Assembly: GCA_030040235.1 (NCBI GenBank)
Contig: JASHUC010000077.1
Location: forward strand, 1-9,140
Source of the DNA: Gammaproteobacteria bacterium
GTDB lineage: Bacteria > Pseudomonadota > Gammaproteobacteria > Steroidobacterales > Steroidobacteraceae
Direction of reading: 5' to 3'
Length of the DNA: 9,140 nucleotides
Positions 1 to 7,041 of the stretch are shown piece by piece (position 1 is the stretch's first letter; each line of letters starts with the position of its first letter). The notes below the pieces were generated by a model, which was not told the DNA's origin, searched no databases, and saw only the letters and a list, made by a program, of their open reading frames with translations. The position numbers were made by a program, and so were the translations under genes.

Positions 1-2
1 CG

Positions 3-1619
3 AGCAGCGGCTTCGTGGTACGGGAGCGGAGCGGCGAGCCGCTCCCCGCCTCCATCAGCGACGGGGATGCGGTCGTATGGGGTGACATGACGCGCGTCGA
101 CAGAGCGATGCTTCTTTGGAGCCCGAGCGTTCCACCAGGCTCGCGGATGACTCTCGTAGTGATCCACGCGGGCCATGTAGCGCGCGTCCCGGTCTCCGCA
201 GGTGTCGCGCGCTTCTCTGGAACGGGCGAATTCGTCGAGACGACCGACGCCGTGCTGAGCACGCTTTTCGTCTTCGGACTGGCCCTGCTCACGCTGTGGC
301 GCGGCCGAGACGGTGCGGCGTTCGGGCTCGCCACTTTCTCGCTCACCGTGCTCCTCAGTCTGGCCCTCGAGACGTTGAGCGTGCCGAGCCCGGTCAACGT
401 CTGGTTCGGCGAACTCGCCCAAGTGCTGCAAACGCTCATCGCTTTGCCGGCGTTGTACGTCCTGGCCGAGTCGCTCGCCCGGAGCGGACTCTCGCCGCGT
501 TGGGTCGCGATCCCGCGAAGCATCGTCATCGTTCTCGCCCTGGTGCTCACCGCGGCCTCCGTGGCGAGCGTGGTGCTCCTCGTCTATTTCGCATTCGCCC
601 CGCCACTCTCGCTCGACCTCGGGAGCCAAGTCGTGCTCGGTGGGTTGTCGGCCGTTCCCGTGGTGATTCTCATCAAAGGTTACCGCGACGGGGCGCACGA
701 GAGTCGTCTTAGAATCCGCTGGGTCCTCTGGAGCACGGCTCTCCTTTTCGGCTCCATCATCGCACTCAGCTCCCTCTCGGCCACTCGCGACCCGGTTCTT
801 TTTCCACTCATCAGTTTGCTGCAGGGGCTCGCCTTGCTCGGCTACCTCTACGCAGTGCTGCGCAGTCGGATCGTCGACGTGTCGTTCGTCGTGGACCGCG
901 CCCTCGTCTTCGCCCTGATCACCGCGCTCATTTTCGGCGTTTTCTCGCTCCTCGAGCAGGGGATGCATCACTTCGCGACCGGTGACCGGTTCGGCTGGGC
1001 GCTTCAGGCGACGGTTGCCCTCGGGCTGGCGATGGTACTGAGCCCTCTGCATCACCGCCTGGAGCGGGGAATCGAGCGGCTCTTCTTCGGGCGCCAGCTG
1101 CGCGCCATCGCTGCACTCAGGCGCTTCGCCTCAGAGTGTGCCTTCGTCGAGCGCGCGGACCGGCTTCTCGAGCTTGCGATCGAGCGTCTCCTGATCCAAT
1201 CGGCTGCCGCTGCCATTTACGAGCGCACGCCGTCGGGCTACGCCCGCAAGGCCGCGCACGATGGTCCCTGGCCGGAGCTGATCGACGTGGACGATGCCGT
1301 TTTCGTGTCACTGCGGGCGGGCGCCAAGGAGATCGATCTCGAGAGCGGCGAAACTTCCATCGCTGCCGAGGGTTTCGCCTTTCCGATGACGGTCGCCGAG
1401 ACCCTCGCGGGTGCCGTGATCTGCCGCCCGCGCGATGGTGAGCAGTTCGCCCCGGACGTGCGCGCGGCGCTCGCGGAGGTCGCGCGCAATCTCGGCATGT
1501 CGCTCTACATCCTGCGCAATCGCGAGCAGGCGCGGCTCGTCGCAGACATCGCAGCCGAGCGAGTGGACGAGCCGGCCGCACGGCGGCGCGCCCTGCTGCT
1601 CATGCAGGGCGCCACCTAG
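3..1619 (+). CDS. Multi-pass membrane protein with C-terminal GAF-like domain, no output domain (5'-partial)
   Basis: The frame is open to the left edge; a GTG at 15 could start a 534-residue protein, but the first visible residues read as the interior of a folded domain, so the true start is probably upstream. Numbering from the GTG, residues 1-65 resemble the end of a PDZ-like fold (PPGSRMTLVV, then a basic strand), a weak assignment. Eight or nine hydrophobic segments follow, at about 78-95, 101-120, 132-153, 168-193, 205-222, 236-254, 262-282, 294-314 and 326-345. The stretch RSRIVDVSFVVDRALVFAL (283-301) is typical of the membrane part of multi-TM sensor histidine kinases. Residues about 363-505 look like a GAF domain (helix IAALRRFASECAFVERADRL, later GAVICRPRDG). 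The protein then ends; no His-box, HATPase, GGDEF or HD motif is present. A membrane sensor or partner protein is likely; its ligand is unknown. Its link to the xylan genes is uncertain, since it converges on the neighbour. Confidence 0.75.
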   Translation, partial: SSGFVVRERSGEPLPASISDGDAVVWGDMTRVDRAMLLWSPSVPPGSRMTLVVIHAGHVARVPVSAGVARFSGTGEFVETTDAVLSTLFVFGLALLTLWRGRDGAAFGLATFSLTVLLSLALETLSVPSPVNVWFGELAQVLQTLIALPALYVLAESLARSGLSPRWVAIPRSIVIVLALVLTAASVASVVLLVYFAFAPPLSLDLGSQVVLGGLSAVPVVILIKGYRDGAHESRLRIRWVLWSTALLFGSIIALSSLSATRDPVLFPLISLLQGLALLGYLYAVLRSRIVDVSFVVDRALVFALITALIFGVFSLLEQGMHHFATGDRFGWALQATVALGLAMVLSPLHHRLERGIERLFFGRQLRAIAALRRFASECAFVERADRLLELAIERLLIQSAAAAIYERTPSGYARKAAHDGPWPELIDVDDAVFVSLRAGAKEIDLESGETSIAAEGFAFPMTVAETLAGAVICRPRDGEQFAPDVRAALAEVARNLGMSLYILRNREQARLVADIAAERVDEPAARRRALLLMQGAT

Positions 1620-1623
1620 GAGG
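1618..1623 (+). other. Orphan Shine-Dalgarno-like AGGAGG at the stop codon
   Basis: A perfect AGGAGG begins inside the TAG stop of the membrane/GAF gene, a place where the ribosome site of a next operon gene would be expected. No ATG, GTG or TTG follows on the plus strand within the 41-bp gap or in the first bases of the opposing gene. It may be chance, or a remnant of a lost downstream gene. Confidence 0.3.
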
Positions 1624-1660
1624 AGACCGAGCGGGAGCACACGGAGACACGCCGCGGCGC

Positions 1661-3322
1661 CTACTTTTCGCAGGCAAAGCTGCGCTCGCTCTTCGGATCC
1701 CCGCCCTTGTAGCGCGCGACCGTAGGATACGGACAGAGTGGACGGGTGACGCCGGGAAATGATTTGCCGCGTGCGACGATTCGCTCCGGCGCTCGGCCTT
1801 CCTCGACCCAGCCTTGGATCGCAGCGAGCATGTCGAACTCATCGGTTGCAGGGCCGCCGCCGCAGTGGGTCATCCCGGGAACCAGAAACAGTCGGGCCCA
1901 GTCCTCGAGGTAACCGCCATTTGCGGACTGCAGCCGGTCATACCAGCCGGCCGTCGCGAGCGGCGAAAGTCCCTGATCGCTCAGGCCGTGATAGAGAATG
2001 AGCTTGCCGTGGCGCGCGAAACTCTCCAGATACACCGCATCGGCATCGGTGATCTGCGCCGTCTCGGTGAGTCGCTGCGGATCGCGATCGAAGTTGAATT
2101 TCATCGCATCGAACGGCGGGTCAGGCGGCGTCATGGTGAGGTAGCGCAGCGAATCGAAGCCGAGCGTCGCATCCGCGGAATTCAGCACTCCGTTCGGCGA
2201 GGTGCCGAAGTGCATGTGGTAGAAGGCCGGATCGGCGATTCCGGCGTCGTAGGGAAATGCGGCGTAGAGTGCGCGCCCGTGCGAGTCGTGCGGCCCGCCC
2301 ATCAGCGCCTTGAGCGCGCTCACCTGAGCCCGCGTGAGGCAGCTCGGCGTTTTTCCGCCGCGGCATGTGAGCACAGCCGGATCGAAGTGGCAGGCGCGGT
2401 AGTCGTTGATGATCCCATCCGCCAGTCCGTCCAGTGCGTCGCACTGCCTTAGAACGGCGTTCGCGACGAGTCGCAGATCTCCTTCCGACATGACGCGGCT
2501 CAGGATCGGACGCCCCTGCGGGTCCTTCGGCGCGGCGCGCGCGAGCACGATCTCGTTCCACGCCTGATCGAGGTTGATGCGCGTGAAGCGGAACGTCGGG
2601 TCACCGGCCACCACGCCATCGAACTGCAGGGGCATCCGCTCGACCACCATCATCGCCTGGCGCCCCCCGTTCGAGCAGCCCAGGAAGTACGACCGGCGTG
2701 GCGCGTGACCGTAGAATCGGGCCACGAGCGCCTTGGCAATGGACGTTGCTTTGTCCACCGCGTTGTACGCGTAATCGATCCGCGCCTGCTGATCGAGCGC
2801 GAAGTGCGCATCGAGCATCGAGGCGCTGCGATGGCCGCCGTCGGTGGAGGCGACCGCGAATCCGCGCGCGAGGGCCGGCGGCCGGATGGTTCCCCATACC
2901 GAGCCGTAGCTCGGGCGCAGGATGCCATCGAGCCCACCGCCGCCCTCGAATGCAAAGCGGCCGTTCCAGGTGATCGGTAGGCGCAGCTCGATGCCGATGC
3001 CGAGGCGCTGACCCTCGGCGCCGCTGCGCGGTGCGAGCGTTGCGATGAAGAGGCAATGCGCGGGCACGACCGCCCCCGGCGCAGTGGCCGGCGCTTCCCC
3101 GGGCAGCGAGTGCGCCGGGCCGGCAGGCACCACGCGGGCTGTCTCGATCACGAGCTGCGGCCACTCGAATGAACGCAGTGCGTGGCACCGGACCGCCCAC
3201 GAGGGCGCAGTGGCAGGCGCCGGGGCCGCGACGGCGGAACCTGCCGATGCCGCGACTCCCCCGAGCAGTACCGCTCCGCAAAGCCCGATCAACCAAGCTC
3301 GTCTTAGGCCAACGGATGACAT
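1661..3322 (-). CDS. Tannase/feruloyl esterase family secreted hydrolase
   Basis: A serine esterase of the tannase family (553 residues, normal length), which hydrolyses ester bonds of hydroxycinnamic or gallic acid conjugates. The catalytic set is visible: GCSNGGR with nucleophile Ser217, Asp449 in LILYHGLSDQGLSP, and His486 in PGMTHCGGG. Cys216 and Cys487, next to the catalytic Ser and His, match the family's CS-D-HC arrangement in which a disulfide ties the two residues together. DALDGLADGI (295-304) is the calcium-binding loop of the lid region. The frame is open to 3463, but the ATG at 3322 is chosen because it has a good ribosome site and begins a signal peptide (MSSVGLRRAW, a hydrophobic core, then AxA-type sites near residue 33), implying export. 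It is divergent from the alpha-glucuronidase, so ferulate removal from arabinoxylan is the favoured role; tannin or another ester is possible. Family is secure; substrate is inferred. Confidence 0.93.
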   Translation of the reverse strand: MSSVGLRRAWLIGLCGAVLLGGVAASAGSAVAAPAPATAPSWAVRCHALRSFEWPQLVIETARVVPAGPAHSLPGEAPATAPGAVVPAHCLFIATLAPRSGAEGQRLGIGIELRLPITWNGRFAFEGGGGLDGILRPSYGSVWGTIRPPALARGFAVASTDGGHRSASMLDAHFALDQQARIDYAYNAVDKATSIAKALVARFYGHAPRRSYFLGCSNGGRQAMMVVERMPLQFDGVVAGDPTFRFTRINLDQAWNEIVLARAAPKDPQGRPILSRVMSEGDLRLVANAVLRQCDALDGLADGIINDYRACHFDPAVLTCRGGKTPSCLTRAQVSALKALMGGPHDSHGRALYAAFPYDAGIADPAFYHMHFGTSPNGVLNSADATLGFDSLRYLTMTPPDPPFDAMKFNFDRDPQRLTETAQITDADAVYLESFARHGKLILYHGLSDQGLSPLATAGWYDRLQSANGGYLEDWARLFLVPGMTHCGGGPATDEFDMLAAIQGWVEEGRAPERIVARGKSFPGVTRPLCPYPTVARYKGGDPKSERSFACEK

Positions 3323-3327
3323 CGAAA

Positions 3328-3333
3328 TCTCCC
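3328..3333 (-). promoter_or_regulatory. Ribosome binding site fixing the tannase-family start
   Basis: On the minus strand GGGAGA lies about six bases before the ATG at 3322. Together with the signal peptide that begins there, it decides for this start over the longer open frame. Confidence 0.6.
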
Positions 3334-3380
3334 GGACTTCGATCGGTACGCCGCAGGCAGGACCGCCGAACCTGAGTCCG

Positions 3381-3410
3381 ATAATGCCCGGCTCCCGGCC
3401 GATGAGGCAA
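3381..3410 (-). promoter_or_regulatory. Candidate sigma70-type promoter for the tannase-family gene
   Basis: Reading the minus strand, TTGCCT (3410-3405) matches four of six -35 consensus bases and CATTAT (3386-3381) matches four of six -10 bases, with an 18-bp spacer. Transcription would start near 3374 and give a leader of about 50 bases. Matches of this quality arise by chance, so this is only a candidate. Confidence 0.3.
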
Positions 3411-3416
3411 TGCGTC
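3404..3416. promoter_or_regulatory. Short imperfect palindrome, possible operator
   Basis: GAGGCAATGCGTC pairs at five of six positions around a central A. It lies in the divergent intergenic region and overlaps the proposed -35 of the tannase-family promoter, where a repressor could act. It is short, single-copy in this region, and matches no operator I can name with confidence; no regulator gene is in the window. Confidence 0.25.
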
Positions 3417-3488
3417 TCCTGAGCTGCCGCGGCCGGGCGCGGTGTTGCCGGCTGATGGCCCATTTCGGCGGCCCTGCCCCGGTCGCGC

Positions 3489-3494
3489 TATCCT
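3489..3494 (+). promoter_or_regulatory. Possible -10 element just before the alpha-glucuronidase start
   Basis: TATCCT (four of six consensus bases) ends nine bases before the ATG at 3504. It would place the transcript start within a few bases of the ATG, which fits the absence of any Shine-Dalgarno sequence there. No good -35 is seen at the right distance. Weak call. Confidence 0.22.
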
Positions 3495-3503
3495 CGTGCA
3501 CCG

Positions 3504-5729
3504 ATGAACGTTCCCAGCCGGTTCTCCGCACGAGCTTTCGTTCCGGCCGTCGCGTGCATCGCGGCGCTCGCCATGCACGTGCCGGGCGCCCGGGCCGAGG
3601 ACGGGCATGAGCTTTGGCTCCGCTATCATCTGCTCGAGCAACCGTGGCGCGACGAGTACCGCAGGACCGTGCGGCAGCTCGTCGCCTGTCCTGATGAAGG
3701 GCTGAGCGCCGCACGCTCCGAGCTCGTGCGCGGCATCACCGGTCTGCTCGGCAGCTCCCCCGAGCTCAGCGCCCAGGTCACCCGCTCCGGGGCGGTGCTT
3801 TTTGGCACGGCACGCGCCTGCGCGCACCTCATCGGCGAGCCGCTACCGTTGAACGGCCTCCCAGCGCTCGGCAAGGAAGGATACGTGATCGACAGCATCG
3901 CCGTGCGCGGCCGCCCGGTCACGGTCATTGCCGCGAACACCGCCACCGGTGTGCTCTACGGCACATTCAACTTCCTGCGTCTGCTGCAAACGCACCGACC
4001 CGTCGATCGTCTCGCGATCACCTCGAGCCCGCGACTCGAGCTGCGCGTGCTCGACCACTGGGACAATCTCGACGGCACGGTCGAGCGCGGCTACGCCGGG
4101 CGCTCCATCTGGCATTGGGAGAGTCTGCCCGGGCATCTCGACCCTAGGTACGTCGAGTACGCGCGCGCGTGCGCCTCGATCGGCATCAACGGCACGGTGC
4201 TCAACAATGTCAACGCGAGCGCCACCATTCTCACGCGGCCTTATCTGCTGAAGGTGGCCGCACTCGCCCATGTGCTGCGCCCGTATGGGCTCAAGGTATA
4301 CCTCTCGGCACGGTTCAGCGCGCCCATCGACATCGGTGGGCTGAAGACAGCCGATCCGCTCGATCCGGCCGTTCGTGCCTGGTGGCGCTCGAAGGTCGAG
4401 GAGATTTATCGGTTGGTTCCGGACTTCGGCGGCTTTCTCGTCAAGGCGAACTCGGAGGGACAGCCCGGGCCGCAGGACTACGGTCGCACGCACGCGCAGG
4501 GCGCGAACATGCTCGCGGATGCGCTTGCCCCGCACGGCGGCATCGTCATGTGGCGCGCATTCGTCTATGGCCGGCTGAACGAGGATCGCGCGCGGCAAGC
4601 GTACGACGAGTTCGTGCCGCTCGATGGGAAGTTTCGCGCGAACGTGCTCTTGCAGGTGAAGAACGGGCCGATCGACTTTCAACCCCGCGAGCCCTTCAGT
4701 CCGCTATTGGGCGCGATGCGCCGAACTGCGATGATGATGGAGCTGCAGATCACGAAGGAGTACCTGGGGTTCGCGACCCATCTCGTGTACCTCGGACCCC
4801 TGTACGAAGAGGTGCTGCGCTCGGAGACGTATGCGAAGGGGAAGGGCTCGACGGTCGCGCGCGTGGTCGACGGATCGCTGTTCGGCTACGGGCACACCGG
4901 GATGGCCGGCGTTGCGAACATCGGTTCCGACCGCAACTGGACCGGATCAACGTTCAATCAGGCGAACTGGTACGTCTTCGGCCGGCTCGCGTGGGATCCC
5001 ACGCTGAGCGCGAAAGCCGTCGCGGAGGAATGGGTGCGCATGACCTTCTCCAACGACCCGGCGTTCGTCTCATCCGTTGTCGCGATGATGATGGGCTCGC
5101 GGGAGGCGGCAGTCGATTACATGACTCCGCTCGGCCTGGCTCACATCATGGCGCGGGACACGCATTACGGGCCGGGGCCGTGGGTATCGGGAGGGCCGCG
5201 GCCCGAGTGGACGGCAGTCTATTTCCATCACGCCGACTCCAGTGGAATCGGATTCGACCGCACCGCGAGCGGCAGCGACGCCGTCGCCCAGTACGCTCCG
5301 CCCGTGGCACAGCGGTTCGCGAATCTCGCGACGGTTCCGCAGAAGTACCTGCTCTGGTTCCACCACGTACCCTGGGAGTACCGGCTCGCCAACGGACGAA
5401 CCGTGTGGGACCAGCTCGTCCTCACCTATACGCGCGGCGTCGCGGAAGTTCACGCGATGCGAAGGACCTGGAGCGGCCTTGCCACCTACGTCGACCCCGA
5501 GCGCTTTGCCGAAGTCAGCGCGTTCCTCGCGATTCAGGAGCACGAAGCGCGCTGGTGGCGTGATGCGTGCATCGCCTACTTTCAATCGATCTCCAAGCGC
5601 CCGCTCCCGCCTGGCGTTGCGCCGCCCCAGCTCTCTCTCGCCGAGTACGAATCGATCTGCTACCCGCACGTCCCAGGCTATAACGCCGAGAAGCCTGCCT
5701 GCTGGCCACCGAAGCCGCTCCCACCGTGA
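3504..5729 (+). CDS. aguA: Alpha-glucuronidase, glycoside hydrolase family 67
   Basis: Inverting hydrolase that releases alpha-1,2-linked glucuronic or 4-O-methylglucuronic acid from the non-reducing-end xylose of glucurono-xylo-oligosaccharides. The 741 residues fit the family: N-terminal beta domain (about 35-170), catalytic barrel (about 170-480) and C-terminal helical domain (about 485-720). Family blocks are HWDNLDGTVERGYAGRSIW (185-203), GINGTVLNNVNA (227-238) and LVKANSEGQPGPQDYGRTH (312-330). The proposed acid is Glu318 (NSEGQ) and the base pair Asp391 (GPIDFQ) and Glu419 (TKEYLG); their spacing of 73 and 28 residues equals that of the Cellvibrio japonicus catalytic residues as I recall them (292, 365, 393). 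A signal peptide (MNVPSRFSAR, core AFVPAVACIAALAMHV, cut after GARA) points to the periplasm. The start has no visible Shine-Dalgarno. A proline-rich tail (AEKPACWPPKPLPP) ends the protein. It is divergent from the tannase-family gene and convergent with the transporter. Confidence 0.97.
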   Translation: MNVPSRFSARAFVPAVACIAALAMHVPGARAEDGHELWLRYHLLEQPWRDEYRRTVRQLVACPDEGLSAARSELVRGITGLLGSSPELSAQVTRSGAVLFGTARACAHLIGEPLPLNGLPALGKEGYVIDSIAVRGRPVTVIAANTATGVLYGTFNFLRLLQTHRPVDRLAITSSPRLELRVLDHWDNLDGTVERGYAGRSIWHWESLPGHLDPRYVEYARACASIGINGTVLNNVNASATILTRPYLLKVAALAHVLRPYGLKVYLSARFSAPIDIGGLKTADPLDPAVRAWWRSKVEEIYRLVPDFGGFLVKANSEGQPGPQDYGRTHAQGANMLADALAPHGGIVMWRAFVYGRLNEDRARQAYDEFVPLDGKFRANVLLQVKNGPIDFQPREPFSPLLGAMRRTAMMMELQITKEYLGFATHLVYLGPLYEEVLRSETYAKGKGSTVARVVDGSLFGYGHTGMAGVANIGSDRNWTGSTFNQANWYVFGRLAWDPTLSAKAVAEEWVRMTFSNDPAFVSSVVAMMMGSREAAVDYMTPLGLAHIMARDTHYGPGPWVSGGPRPEWTAVYFHHADSSGIGFDRTASGSDAVAQYAPPVAQRFANLATVPQKYLLWFHHVPWEYRLANGRTVWDQLVLTYTRGVAEVHAMRRTWSGLATYVDPERFAEVSAFLAIQEHEARWWRDACIAYFQSISKRPLPPGVAPPQLSLAEYESICYPHVPGYNAEKPACWPPKPLPP

Positions 5730-5731
5730 AG

Positions 5732-7006
5732 CTAGGCAGCGCTGCGGTCCGGCGATCCGGCATCGTTCGCCAGATGCGGCGCCAGCCCCTGGATGATGAC
5801 GAGCGCGAGTAGGTAGGCTGAGGCTGCAGCGGCAAAGACCGGCACGTAGCTGCCCGTTGCCTGGAGCAACCAGCCGATCCCGGCCGACACGAGCATGCCG
5901 CTCAGGGCGCCTGCGAATCCGCCGACGCCGACGATCGAGGCCACCTCGGCACTCGGCGCCAAATCCGATGCGAGCGCATAGAGATTCGCCGACCACCCCT
6001 GATGGGCTGCCGCAGCAAGGCCGATCACCGCGACCGCCGCCCACAGATGCGACACCTCTGCGGCGAACGCGACGGGTACTACGGCGAGCGCACAGAGGAG
6101 CATCGTGAGCTTGCGGGCCCGATGGACGCTCGAGCCCCGCCGTGCAAGTCGGCCCGTGAGCCATCCCCCACCGACGCTGCCCACATCCGCGAGCAGGTAG
6201 ATGGCGATCAGCGGCGGCCCCAGCGCAAGCAGATCCAAGCCGTACCGCGCATTCAGGAACTTGGGCAGCCAGAAGAGCAGAAACCACCAAACGGGATCGG
6301 TGAGGAGCTTTCCGGCGACAAAGGCCCAAGGCCCACGCCGCTGCAGAAGTTGCGCCCAGCTCGCGCGCGTGGCCCGCTCATGGGCGCAAGCTCCGCCGTC
6401 AGGTCGGGCGGCCGGCGATGGCCTCTGCACGAGCAGCCAGAGCACCACCCACGTGGCGCTCAGTACGCCCGTGAAGAGGAACGAGGCTCTGAGCCCCCAG
6501 TGCGCAGCAACGACCGGCACCGCAAGCGGCGCGAGGACGGCACCGACATTCGAGCCGGCGTTGAAGATACCGGTCGCGAGCGAGCGCTCGCGGGGTGCAA
6601 ACCACTCGGCGACCGACTTGACGGCGGCGGGGAAATTCCCCGATTCGCCGAGCCCGAGAAAAAAGCGGGCCACCCCGAACCCGAGCACGGTCCTCGCGAG
6701 CGCGTGACTCATTGCCGCGAGGCTCCACACGCCGATGGCCAGCGCGTACCCGATGCGGGCGCCGACGCGATCGATCAATGCACCCGCACCCAGCAGGCCG
6801 AGCGCGTAGGCCCCCTGGAACGCCGCGACGATGTAGCTGTAGTCGCGCTCCGTCCACCCGAAGATGTGCGAGAGCTGAGGTGCCAGCACCCCGAGCACCA
6901 TGCGGTCGATGTAGTTGAGCGTGGTCGCCGCGAACAGCAGCGCACAGATTCGCCAGCGCGCGTTACCCGCGACCGTTTGCAGCCCTTCTACGAGTGGCCT
7001 CGCCAA
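5732..7006 (-). CDS. MFS transporter, ExuT-like hexuronate (ACS) family
   Basis: A 424-residue, roughly 12-helix inner-membrane symporter. LNYIDRMVLGVLAP (30-43) in helix 1, GALIDRVGARIGYALA (75-90; MFS motif A), GLGESGNFPAAVKSVAEWF (118-136), TGIFNAGSNVGAVLAP (145-160) and HQGWSANLYALASDLAPS (335-352) with VGVGGFAGALSGML (359-372) are the hallmark blocks of hexuronate transporters, which import glucuronate or galacturonate with protons. A hydrophilic loop at about 195-225 separates the two halves. The frame is open upstream to 7228 into the neighbouring gene without plausible homology. I place the start at TTG 7006, which follows a GGGGGT ribosome site and gives a normal N-terminus before helix 1. 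It lies 35 bp after the esterase gene and is probably co-transcribed with it and xylA. Beside GH67, the cargo is likely (4-O-methyl)glucuronate; a small aldouronic acid is the alternative. Confidence 0.92.
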   Translation of the reverse strand: MARPLVEGLQTVAGNARWRICALLFAATTLNYIDRMVLGVLAPQLSHIFGWTERDYSYIVAAFQGAYALGLLGAGALIDRVGARIGYALAIGVWSLAAMSHALARTVLGFGVARFFLGLGESGNFPAAVKSVAEWFAPRERSLATGIFNAGSNVGAVLAPLAVPVVAAHWGLRASFLFTGVLSATWVVLWLLVQRPSPAARPDGGACAHERATRASWAQLLQRRGPWAFVAGKLLTDPVWWFLLFWLPKFLNARYGLDLLALGPPLIAIYLLADVGSVGGGWLTGRLARRGSSVHRARKLTMLLCALAVVPVAFAAEVSHLWAAVAVIGLAAAAHQGWSANLYALASDLAPSAEVASIVGVGGFAGALSGMLVSAGIGWLLQATGSYVPVFAAAASAYLLALVIIQGLAPHLANDAGSPDRSAA

Positions 7007-7009
7007 GTG

Positions 7010-7015
7010 ACCCCC
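7010..7015 (-). promoter_or_regulatory. Ribosome binding site supporting a TTG start for the transporter
   Basis: On the minus strand GGGGGT stands three bases before TTG at 7006. No in-frame ATG or GTG exists between the upstream stop at 7042 and the first membrane helix, so this TTG is the best start. Confidence 0.5.
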
Positions 7016-7041
7016 GGCAAGCTCAATTCGTGACCGAGGCC

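Noticed and set aside
1650..1659. CGCCGCGGCG palindrome between the first two genes as a terminator
   Set aside because: A self-complementary run without a loop or T-tract; common by chance in DNA of this GC content.
3323..3463. Extended N-terminus of the tannase-family protein from 3463
   Set aside because: It would bury the signal peptide behind 47 residues and use up most of the promoter region; the ATG at 3322 has a proper ribosome site.
2601..3827. Long minus-strand open frame (408 codons) across the intergenic region and both flanking genes
   Set aside because: Its translation is arginine- and alanine-rich with no recognisable motif, and it is out of frame with the clear esterase and GH67 genes. 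It is a high-GC shadow.
4169..5563. Plus-strand open frame of 464 codons inside the alpha-glucuronidase gene
   Set aside because: It lies in another frame of a gene whose family motifs are continuous, and its product has shadow-type composition.
5736..5745. GCAGCGCTGC palindrome at the GH67/transporter junction as a terminator
   Set aside because: No loop and no T-tract, and it lies within the transporter's coding end.
5070..6329. Minus-strand open frame of 419 codons spanning the GH67 and transporter 3' ends
   Set aside because: It overlaps two well-supported genes in wrong frames and has no domain signal.
6002..7033. Plus-strand open frame of 343 codons opposite the transporter
   Set aside because: Highly charged, low-complexity translation antisense to a clear membrane transporter; no start context or homology visible.
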